Assembly (NCBI GenBank): GCA_013306675.1
Contig: JABLUY010000049.1
Coordinates: 1 to 64,000, forward strand
Source: Thraustochytrium sp. TN22
Lineage: Eukaryota; Sar; Bigyra; Thraustochytrida; Thraustochytriidae
Direction of reading: 5' to 3'
DNA: 64,000 nucleotides
The notes beneath the pieces were generated by a model. That model was not told the DNA's origin. It saw nothing but the letters and a program-made list of their open reading frames with translations, and made no database searches. Positions 20,649-29,400 of this stretch are shown piece by piece. Every line of letters begins with the position of its first letter. Within the stretch, counting starts at the first letter, position 1. The position numbers and the translations under genes are program-made.

Positions 20649-21475
20649 GGGCCGCGCGGCGCTTGGGGCCTGGGGCCTGATGGTCGAGCGAGCGAGCGAG
20701 CGAGCGAGCGATTGATTGATTGATCGATTTGGGCTTTGCGGCTGCCCTGCAGGAGTGCTTGAGTCGGTGACCAGGGTTGAAGCTCTCCAGTTCTGCGGCG
20801 CGTCCCGGCGTTCTTCGCTCTCGCAGTTGGCGGTCGGGCCCGGGCAGTGGCGTGGCACAGACTCTGCGGCACGCTCGCCGCGACGCCGGCCGGCCCTGTG
20901 CGGCGCGCCGCGAGCTCACAGTCAGGCAAAGCGCCGCGCAGCACCGTGGCGTGCAGCACAGCTTGGCAAGGCCGTTCTTGCATCCGCAGGAACGTGCCAA
21001 TGCCGCTGCATCGCAGCCAAGCCCGAGTCGGGAGTCAGTACCGCTCAGGCTCGGCGCGAAGTCTTCAATGACGTGGTGGATCGCTCAGCCGGACTTCGAT
21101 CATCGTCAAGATGATGTCCGAGCTACGGTGGTTTGTTATAACGTTTTTGTGCAGTGGTAGCAGGTAAGAAGAAGAAATCGCGGAGAGCATCATCACTGGC
21201 ATCCTAATGCACAATGGACAGGCTGAGCAAGACGAAGTGGACCTTGAATGAAATCAAGCACCGCGACTCGGACCCGGAGGCCATGAGTGGCGACGTGCAG
21301 CCACGCGCCTCGACGGCGACGTGCACGCACGGCACGGACGGCTCGCCCTGCCAGTGCCAGTGGCGGGATGGAAAATGGCATCTGGCGGTTAGTTAGACTG
21401 CATCGCATCGCGGCTGCGCAGAGCCCAAAGACGCGCGCGCGCGAACCGCCCGGCGCGGCGCGACGCGGCGGCGCG
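20649..21475. other. divergent promoter region between LPCAT-like and GCP4 genes
   Basis: These 827 bp are shared by the two divergent genes. A (GAGC)n run at about 20684-20710 followed by (ATTG)n sits just outside the LPCAT-like start. Around 21100 is a GATCATCGTCAAGATGATG-like dyad, and an ACTCGGAC word lies near 21267, upstream of GCP4. No independent gene is seen. Confidence 0.5.
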
Positions 21476-24415
21476 ATGCTGCACGAGGTGCTGGTGGGCG
21501 CGCTGGGGCACGAGGGAGCGCTGCTGGAGCTGCGCAGCGGCGGCGCGGGCGAGGGCGGCGCGGGCGCGGCGGAGAAAGATGCCGGGGCCGCGGCGCGCGG
21601 CGCGCGGCGACGCGCGCGCGTCAAGGGCTTGCTCGTGCCGGCGGTGCTGTCGGAGGCGGAGGCGGCGTGCGTAGAGGAGATCGCACGCGCGGGTGCCCTG
21701 CACCGCGAACTTCGCGACTTCGTGGAAAACGTGGAGGCGCAGGAGGGCGGCGCGAGCGACGCGCTCCTGGTGCGCGCGCTGAGCGAGGGCGTGCGCGAGA
21801 CGCTACAGTGGCACCACGCGCTGGTCTGCGAGGTGGAGCGCAAGGCGCGCGAGGAGCCCGGGATGCCGCTCTCGCGTGTGCGCTACCTGTTGGGCGACGC
21901 CGAGACGGTGCTGGAGCGGGTGTGCGAGATCTGCGCGCGCGTCCGCGCGCAGAGGCTGCGCGGCGGCCAGGTACTCGAGCTCGTGCATGGGACCCTGCAC
22001 CGTTGCGGCGTGCAAGCCGTGCGGGACCGGTTGGCGCGCATCCTCCGCACCTGCCTGCGCGTGCTCTTCAACCTGATCGAGGCCTGGACCGTGCACGGCA
22101 TCCTCCTGGATCGCGCCGGCGAATTCTTTGTGCAAGAGCGCACGCACAAGGTGCACGTGCCGGGCGCTTCCAGCATGCTGGGTCTGGACGAGGACGCCGA
22201 GGACGGCGATGTGGACGCGCGCGGCCACCACCCGCTCATCGCCGAGTACGAGTGGAAGTCGCAGTTCCGCCTGCGAGACGCCATGTTGCCGGCCGGCTTC
22301 TTCTCCAGGGAGCTCGCCGAGGTGGTTCTCTTCGTGGGCAAGGCCGTCCGCGTGCTGCGGCGCTCGCAAGTCGCGTCCTCGGCGCACCTCGAAGCGGAGC
22401 GCGATGACGGTGAGCAGAACCAGAACCATCGCAAGGCTGCGCTCGGCGCCTACCTGGCAGCGCTGCGCGAGGCACGCGACCGCGAGGCGCTCGACATGGT
22501 CTTTGTGGGGCGCGCGTTGCGTCTCTACTACCGTGCGGTCGCGCAAGACCTGCAGGACCTCGTGGTCAATCGGTCAGGTCTCGTGGCGCACCTGGACTTC
22601 GCGCGAGACTTCTTTCTCCTTGGCCAGGGCGCTTTTTACTCTTTCTTCATCGACAAGGGCCGCTCGCTCTTCGCCTCGGACCCACGCGCTGCGCTCGCGC
22701 AGGCGCAGGCCGCGGTCAACAGCGGCCCGTGGCGCGACGCCGCGGACCAGATCGGCGTTGACGCCTGGCCTGAGATCCAGGTGCGCCTCTTTGCGCAGCT
22801 GCGCCTCGTGCTCCTGCGCTCGCGCGTCGACTTCAGGGCCGGCTTTGCGCTCCCGGACGCCGCCGGTGCTGGCGGCTCCCACGCCGCCGAGACTGCTTCT
22901 CTGGCCTCCACGCACACGCGGCGCACCGCATACTCGGGTAGCGCGGGCGCCTCGGCGGCCGCCGAGGCGCAGTCCGCCGCGGCGCGCGGCGCCCTCTCAG
23001 ACCTCGTGCTGGTGGGCCCGGCCAGCGTGCGCGGCAGCATTATCGCGGTGGACGGCGAGACCGGGGGTGTCTGGCACGGCCGAAAGCTGCCCGTGGAGCG
23101 CGGCTTCCAGACCTCTGTCACGGTCCGCCGCCACCGCCGCCCCGCAGAGCACGATGCGGATCTCGATGTCGCCGTCTGCGTGCACCATGACGCGTCCGTC
23201 GGCCCCACGGCGCTTTGCACGGGGGACGACAACGCCGCGGCAAACGTCAACAGGACCGCCGGCGAGCCTCCCGCCTCGGCGCACGGCGGCCTGCGCAACT
23301 GCGTCTCCTTTGTCGTGCGCGCCACCCCGGACCTGTCCTCGGTGCGCGTGCTCATCAGCCGCGGCGACGAGGTCCTTGCGTCCAGCGATGCGCACGAGCT
23401 TCTCACCTTTGGCGGCGGCGCCGCCGCGGTGGAGGGCCAAGGGGAGCCTGGCGAGGACGGCGCGATGCGCGTGCACCGCTTCAACGTCTCGTACAAGCTG
23501 GAGGGCCAGGAGCGCGTCAAAATGGTGGCGGAGCTGGACCTCCGCGATGAGGACGACCGCCAGTGCGCGCACCTCAAGGTGCCGCTGGACCTGGGCGCCG
23601 AGATGCAGCTGGAGCGCGGCAGCGGGCGCGCCTGGGTCGGCGTCCTGCTCACCGGGCCGGGCGACCTGCTCTCCTGGTTCGCCACCGCCGACGAGGCCGG
23701 CGAGAACTCTCGCCTCGAGTACGACCCCTGGCGGTCTCTTCTCAACCTCCACATGCACGTGGAGTGGCCGCTACACCTCGTGCTGACGCAGAACGCGCTC
23801 GACCAGTACGGCATGCTCTTTCGCTTTCTCCTCTGCCTCCGCCGCGTCGAGACCGCGCTCAAGGAAGCCTGGGCCGTGCTCAACCAGACGCGCTTCAAGC
23901 GGCCGCCGCGCGGCGACCCGCAGGCCGCGCGCCTCATGACGCTCTGGCGTCTGCGCTCCAGCATGGCCTACCTCGTCAACAACCTTCAGTACCACCTCCA
24001 GGTCGACGTGGTGGACGCGCTCCACAAAAACTTGGTGGACCAAGTCCGGGCCGCCGCTGACTTCAAGCTCGTTGAAGAAGCGCACGAGCGCTTCATGGAC
24101 ACACTCATCACGCGCTCCTTCTTGCACAACAAGGTCATCCGCAACACCATCGATACCGTGCTGCGCCGCTGCCTGCGCTTTTGCAGCCTCGTTGACCGCT
24201 TCGCGCGCCTGCAGCCGCCAACGCCCGACGATAGCGTCTCGGTCGCTGCCTATGAGGACCTCGACAAGGCCTTTGCCGACCTCGCCATCTCCTTCTCGCG
24301 CGACTCAACCTTTCTCTTCGCCCTCCTCCAGCGCATCAATTCCAATCTGCTGCTCCGCGTCGACTTTAACGGCCACTTCTCCAACCTCGCGCAGGGCACC
24401 GTCAAATACTCTTGA
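21476..24415 (+). CDS. TUBGCP4: gamma-tubulin complex component 4 (GCP4)
   Basis: The product has 979 residues, against about 667 for human GCP4. GCPs assemble the gamma-tubulin complex that nucleates microtubules. The N-terminus MLHEVLVGALGHEGALL matches the GCP4 start (MIHELLLALSGYPGS). Further GRIP1 blocks match too (VLELVHGTLHRCGVQAVRD, AWTVHGILLDRAGEFFVQ, ELAEVVLFVGKAVRVL). The C-terminal gamma-tubulin-binding GRIP2 region has VEWPLHLVLTQNALDQYGML and the helical run SMAYLVNNLQYHLQVDVVD. The extra length lies mainly at about residues 470-745, where a beta-rich segment includes VWHGRKLPVERGFQTSVTV, reminiscent of L-type lectin folds. The start at 21476 is chosen because it aligns with GCP4; the frame is open upstream but biased. 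This is a confident family call; the nature of the insert is inference. Confidence 0.9.
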   Translation: MLHEVLVGALGHEGALLELRSGGAGEGGAGAAEKDAGAAARGARRRARVKGLLVPAVLSEAEAACVEEIARAGALHRELRDFVENVEAQEGGASDALLVRALSEGVRETLQWHHALVCEVERKAREEPGMPLSRVRYLLGDAETVLERVCEICARVRAQRLRGGQVLELVHGTLHRCGVQAVRDRLARILRTCLRVLFNLIEAWTVHGILLDRAGEFFVQERTHKVHVPGASSMLGLDEDAEDGDVDARGHHPLIAEYEWKSQFRLRDAMLPAGFFSRELAEVVLFVGKAVRVLRRSQVASSAHLEAERDDGEQNQNHRKAALGAYLAALREARDREALDMVFVGRALRLYYRAVAQDLQDLVVNRSGLVAHLDFARDFFLLGQGAFYSFFIDKGRSLFASDPRAALAQAQAAVNSGPWRDAADQIGVDAWPEIQVRLFAQLRLVLLRSRVDFRAGFALPDAAGAGGSHAAETASLASTHTRRTAYSGSAGASAAAEAQSAAARGALSDLVLVGPASVRGSIIAVDGETGGVWHGRKLPVERGFQTSVTVRRHRRPAEHDADLDVAVCVHHDASVGPTALCTGDDNAAANVNRTAGEPPASAHGGLRNCVSFVVRATPDLSSVRVLISRGDEVLASSDAHELLTFGGGAAAVEGQGEPGEDGAMRVHRFNVSYKLEGQERVKMVAELDLRDEDDRQCAHLKVPLDLGAEMQLERGSGRAWVGVLLTGPGDLLSWFATADEAGENSRLEYDPWRSLLNLHMHVEWPLHLVLTQNALDQYGMLFRFLLCLRRVETALKEAWAVLNQTRFKRPPRGDPQAARLMTLWRLRSSMAYLVNNLQYHLQVDVVDALHKNLVDQVRAAADFKLVEEAHERFMDTLITRSFLHNKVIRNTIDTVLRRCLRFCSLVDRFARLQPPTPDDSVSVAAYEDLDKAFADLAISFSRDSTFLFALLQRINSNLLLRVDFNGHFSNLAQGTVKYS

Positions 24416-24914
24416 CGGACAGTGCAAGCTCGCAAGATCCTTACTTCGTATCGTGCAATGCAACCCACCCCTCTGTGACCTTGACCTGCCTGTGGTGAAA
24501 ATGAGACGAAAGAGGATGGTACCGGGATACCAGGCAGGGTGGTAGTACCGCATACAGAATGAGAAATCGCCTTGAAAGAGAAAATGCCTGGAAGAAGCAA
24601 TCGCCGGTGATCGAGACTCTTATCCCGCCACAACGGCAAAGACAGACCACAGGGATCGGATGCCACCAGCACGTGCTAACTTACCGGCGGATCTGAACCT
24701 GCTGCATTCACTATGCCTGGCAGCCGCGAAGGTAATCGACCCTCTGACGCTGCTGATCTGCTGATCTATTTCGCTGTACGTTCCCCTTGAGCACATCCGA
24801 TCGTCTTGGAGGGAAAATCGTATAGCCGAGTCCGCTCTCTCCATCCCACCCATGCGCAGCCCGAGCGCGCCAAAACCAAGGCCCTCGCGTGCCGCGCCGC
24901 ATCGCCGAAGCACC
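24416..24914. other. intergenic region between GCP4 and the MaoC-like gene
   Basis: About 500 bp of less GC-rich DNA holds the GCP4 3' flank and the MaoC-like promoter. No gene or repeat is seen. The in-frame ATG at 24852 ahead of the chosen MaoC start would add 21 basic residues. Confidence 0.5.
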
Positions 24915-25871
24915 ATGCCGCTGCTGGAGAGCGCGCAGGGCCGCGTGCGGCTGGATCCGACGGAGACGCAGCTGTCGGCGGTCTGGAGCATGGCGTTTGC
25001 GGCGGCCTGCGAGGACTGCTCGGACGCGCTCATGGACGACGACGGCAAGGCGCCGCTGGTGCACCCCGTGTTCCTGGCGGGCTGCGTCGAGGTCACGAAC
25101 GCCTTCGCGTCGATCTACGCCGCGGGGCTCACCAAAGACGAGGTCACGCGGCATACCTTCTTGCATCACTTTGCGGACATTGAGTGCTTGCGGCCGCTGC
25201 GCGCCGACGAGCTCGTGCGCACGGAGGCCGACCTGGCGAGGGTCGAGCAGCGGCGTAAGGGCGTCTTCACCGGCACGCGCTTCCGCCACTTTGGCGCCGA
25301 TGGCGCGCTCCTCGCGACGGGCTACTTTGGCGGCGTCGTGGACCGCCTGCAGGGCGCCGACCGCGAGCGCGCCTCGGTGGACGCCTTCGTGCCACCGCGG
25401 CTGGATTTTGCGCTGGCCGGCAAGCTGGCGCAGGGCGAGAAACATGAGCTAGTTCTCTCGCCCGCGGCCGCGCACGTGTGGGACGCCTGCATTCGCAACC
25501 CACGAGTGCCCAAGGCGCCCTCCGCGGACATTAACGTGCACACAAGCATCGGCTTCGCGCACAAGGCCAAGCTGCCGGCGCGCACGATGAACGGGCTCAC
25601 CATGCTGGCACACGTGGTCTCGCGCATCCTCAGGCTCAAGTGTGACAGTGACCCGACGCGCGTGCGCCGCATCTGCAGCACCTTCTCCGCGCCGCTCTAC
25701 GTGCACCAGGAGCCGCTACGCCTCGAGCTACGTCTCGCCGAGCATCGCATTCCAGGTGAGGCGCGCGCGGCGATCTTTTTCGAGCTAGTCCACACTGAAA
25801 AGGGCAAGGCAGTTCGCATTCTTCGGGACGGTGCGGTGATCGTAGACGACACGGGCGCCGCCAAGCTATGA
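24915..25871 (+). CDS. MaoC-like double hot-dog domain protein
   Basis: The product has 318 residues from the ATG at 24915. The C-terminal half has a MaoC/hydratase-2 like stretch (DINVHTSIGFAHKAKLPARTMNGLTMLAHV) where Asp/His and a small-residue turn sit before a hydrophobic helix. The N-terminal half looks like a second, degenerate hot-dog. Proteins of this kind act on acyl-CoA or acyl-ACP thioesters as (R)-specific enoyl hydratases or inactive relatives. In this sequence the expected D-x(4)-H pair reads 'DINVH', so catalysis is plausible but unproven. An alternative upstream start (24852) would add a basic, Ser/Pro-rich leader that could be a mitochondrial presequence. No operon or pathway context helps. 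Confidence 0.6.
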   Translation: MPLLESAQGRVRLDPTETQLSAVWSMAFAAACEDCSDALMDDDGKAPLVHPVFLAGCVEVTNAFASIYAAGLTKDEVTRHTFLHHFADIECLRPLRADELVRTEADLARVEQRRKGVFTGTRFRHFGADGALLATGYFGGVVDRLQGADRERASVDAFVPPRLDFALAGKLAQGEKHELVLSPAAAHVWDACIRNPRVPKAPSADINVHTSIGFAHKAKLPARTMNGLTMLAHVVSRILRLKCDSDPTRVRRICSTFSAPLYVHQEPLRLELRLAEHRIPGEARAAIFFELVHTEKGKAVRILRDGAVIVDDTGAAKL

Positions 25872-26416
25872 CGAGGGCGGGCGGCCAGGAGAAGTGGCTT
25901 GCGTAGGCCTCTGAGGCGAAGCGGTCGTGTTGAAAAGATTACAAAGAACAGACCACCTCACGCCCACAGGGGTGTGAATTTTATGCGTTGGACTCACTCT
26001 GCGGGAATCGTCATGATCTTTTCTAAAACTATAAAAAGGCTACCACGCAAGACAGAACGAAACACAGCCTCACTTGCGCGTGGTCTTGATGAGGAGAGGT
26101 ACTCGTATGCTTTTGGCCGCCTCGCCTCTTCTCCTTGTTTTGGTGGCCGCTGTTGAAGTCAACGCCTCAAGTATGGCCGTGCACCGGAGGCGAGTATATA
26201 CCTCGGACTCGGCAGAAATCCTTTCGAGCTGCGCACCAGGTACCATGGTAGTGAAGAAAACATCACTTGTGCGTGACCATGATGAGGAGACACTCCTCGT
26301 TCTGGCCGTTCTGGTCGTTGACAAAGACGAAGGAAAACATCACTTGTGCTTGGCCTTGATGAGGAGGCACTACTCGTTCTGGCCGTCCTGGACGTTGACA
26401 AAGACGAAGGAAAACA
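25872..26416. other. convergent 3' region carrying copies of the NPHP4-like gene end
   Basis: It lies between the convergent MaoC-like (plus) and NPHP4-like (minus) genes. Apart from the 77-bp repeat copies described separately, no gene is seen. Confidence 0.55.
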
Positions 26417-26490
26417 TCACTTGTGCGTGGCCTTGATGAGGAGGCACTCCTCGTTCTGGCCGTCCTGGTCGTTGACAAAGACGAGCGCCT
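26264..26490. repeat. 77-bp tandem copies of the 3' end of the NPHP4-like gene
   Basis: The word CACTTGTGC starts at 26264, 26341 and 26418, exactly 77 bp apart. The third copy is the real end of the NPHP4-like coding region (last codons ...NEECLLIKATHK, stop at 26417). The two outer copies repeat that end, including the stop codon, with several substitutions. A more decayed fragment of the same sequence (CACTTGCGCGTGGTCTTGATGAGGAG) is visible near 26070. Because 77 is not a multiple of three, the outer copies are not in frame extensions. Confidence 0.85.
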
Positions 26491-29400
26491 GCCGCGCCGT
26501 CGCCTGGTGCACAGCAGCAAACCAGAGGCGAATGTACGCCTTGGACTTGGCAGGAATCTCGAGCTGCGCGTCTTTGGCTCGCACATATGCCGAGTCGCTT
26601 GTGCGGATGGTGAAGACGCGCGCCTCGCTCCACGGGTTGACATAGGCGATCTTCTTGTGCGCGGCCTGGTGCAGCGGCAGGTCAACGTCAAAGGTCTTGG
26701 CAACCTCGGGCAGCGCAGCGGCGGCCTTGACGAGCCACGCACTCACAAGCTCGCGCGAGTCCAAGTCAACCATGTGCACGCGGATCTGCCGCGTGCAGCC
26801 CGCCGGCGTCTCGACGAGCGGCCGATGCACGAGCTCGACCCGGTTGAGCGCGCCCGCCACGAGCTGAAAGGGCTCCGCCGGGTGGAGCTGCACCTCGCCC
26901 GGGGAAGACGAGAAGCACTGCACGCGGCGCGAGTAGCTGTCGCCCTTTACGATGAGCTCGCTGCTCGCGGCTTGGCCCACCACGCCGTGGAAGTTAACGC
27001 GCTGCATGGGCTGCACCGATACGAGCCAAATCGCGTCCAGCTCGGCGTGGTAGACGTCACGGTACATGACCACGAGAAAGTCCCCGCCCCGCGCGGGGCC
27101 CTCCTGCGTGCTCGTGCCGCGGTATTTGATTGAAACCGTGCCTTCGCGCCACTGCACCGCGGCGTCTGGATGGGCGCAATACACGAAGCGCTCCGCGCCT
27201 GGGTCGCGCCCGTGCACGCGGACCACGGCGCGGGCGAACTCGCCAACTCCGGCGTGCAAGTCCACGGTACGGTGCACGACGTACGGCTGCGGCTTGAGGT
27301 GCACGAGGACCTCGAGCACCGCGTGCGCGTGGCGCGAGCTCACGAAGCGCACCACGATGGTACGCTCCTGGATGGCCGCCGCCTCGCCCTCGGCGCCGCG
27401 ACGCCGCGAGGCGCCAGGTAGCCCCTGGGCCAGACTCATGAAGCAGAACGGCACGGCCACGGCCTCGCTGGCGTCAAGCGTCACCTCCAGGGTGTCGGGT
27501 GTAATCATCTCGCTCTCCACCGGATGAAAGCCCTCTGGCTTGCTGGCGGCCGAAACGCACTCCCGGTAGTGGCGCCACTCCTGTGCGTCCGTGAGGCAGC
27601 GCAGCTCTGCATCATCAAACTTGATCTGGAAGGTCTCCTCATGCGGGAACGGGTTGGCGAGCTCCACCTCAAAGTAGCTGGGGCGCGCGAAGCTGGGGAA
27701 GAGGCGCACCTCGCGCGTCATGTTGGTTCGCAGCAGGTTGCCGACAACGTCTCGTTTGTGGCCCTCGCGGAAGCGGCGCACGAGCTGGAGCTCGCTCTGC
27801 TGTCGCGCAAAGGCGCTGCCGGCGTCCTCCTCGATGACGCAGGCGTCCTCGAGCATGCGGGCGCTTGAGCTCGTGCCGGAGCGGATCAAGCGCGCCTGGC
27901 GCAGGCGCTCGATCCGGTCCAGCTGCCGCGAGCAGTCCTCACTCCCAAGCCCGGCCCGCACGGGGCTGGCGGCGCCGGCGTCCGCATGGGGTGCCTGCTC
28001 CAAGATGGAGAAACCAAGGTCTACCACGAGCTTGCGCACCTGCGCGACGCTGACCTTGCCGAGGCAGTTCCTGTCCATGGACTGCAGCATGGCGCCCACG
28101 TCGATGCCCTTGTCCTGAGCGCGGCGAACGGCTTTGCCAAGCTTCTCGCGCACCGTGTCCTTGCCCACGCGCTCGTACTCGACGCGGCCCTCGCGCGAAA
28201 CAAGGTCGCCGAGATTCGCCCTGGAAAACTCGTCGTCCTCCTCCCAGCCCAGGTCCTCAGCAATTCGGTTGAAGCGCGACAGCGAGACCGTGCCGTCGTC
28301 GCGGCGGTCGTACCTTCGGCACCGCTTCTTGATGCGGTCGGCGTGGGTCTCCAAGAAGGTGCTCGCTGGGTCGCCATGCGTCGCAGCATCGCGCGTGTTT
28401 TGACTTGCTTTCTCTTTGCCCTTGGAGGTCAGCTCCTCGGCACTGTCTTCCTGCGCAAGGAAGGCGATGAACTCGGTCATGTCAACGCCGCCGTCGCGGT
28501 CGAGATCCAGCGTGGCGAAGAGCTCCTCGAGGTCCTCCTGCGAGTACGTGCAACCGATGCTTTCGAGACCCTGGCGGCACTCGGCCTTGGTGATGACGCC
28601 GTTACCGTCCTTGTCAAAGTGCGCGAAGGTGTCGCGGATGTTGACGCCGCGCTTGGCGGCCTTGCGTACGATGGCACGCACCTTGGCGGCCAGGTCGCCG
28701 CTGCCGCTGCGAGGGCTGTCGCTGGTGGTGGCAGCGGTGGTGGCAGCGGCCGTTGCAGGGGCATGCGATGCGCCGGCCTTGAGGAAGCCGATGAGCTCGT
28801 CAAGCTCAATGCTGCCATTGCCGTCCGCATCGAGGCTCTTCATGAGCTGCGCCACCTCCTCGGCACCGGCCTGAACGCCGATTTCCGCGAGCCCCTCCGC
28901 GCACTCGGCGTGCGAGATGCGGCCGTCCTCGTCCTTGTCGAAGTGCGCGAAGGTCTCGCGCACGTTGACGCCGCGTTGCTCAGCCTGGACAACGATGGAC
29001 CGCACGACGTCGACGAGACTCCGCGCTGCGCGAGGAGAGCGCGCCTCGAGCTGGGCGGCGGTGGGCTTGTGCTGTGCAGGCGGCTCCGCCTCGGCAAGGG
29101 CGACAAAGTCGGAGAGCAAGAGCCCACGGCCGTCGCCATAGCGGCGAAGCAGGACGTCAATGTCGGCTTGGCTTGCCTGAAAGTTGAGACGCTGCAGGCC
29201 ACGCTTGAGCTCTGCCGGCTGCACGCGACCGTCTCCGTTGGCGTCAAAGTGATTCTGGAATGCCTCCTTGTAGGAGACACCGCTTGTTTCCTTGGCCCTC
29301 CGTAGCACGCGGCGGATCTTGGACTCCAGATCCCCGACGTGACTGCCAAGCAGCTGCTTCATGAATCGCTCGTAGTTGACACGACCGACGCCCTCCTGGA

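Noticed and set aside
20649-20858. 70-residue extension of the LPCAT-like protein
   Set aside because: It runs through the (GAGC)n repeat and has no similarity to the family; the ATG at 20648 has a good Kozak context.
21287-21475. N-terminal extension of GCP4 by 63 residues
   Set aside because: The residues are Arg/Ala-biased low complexity, and the start at 21476 aligns with the known GCP4 N-terminus.
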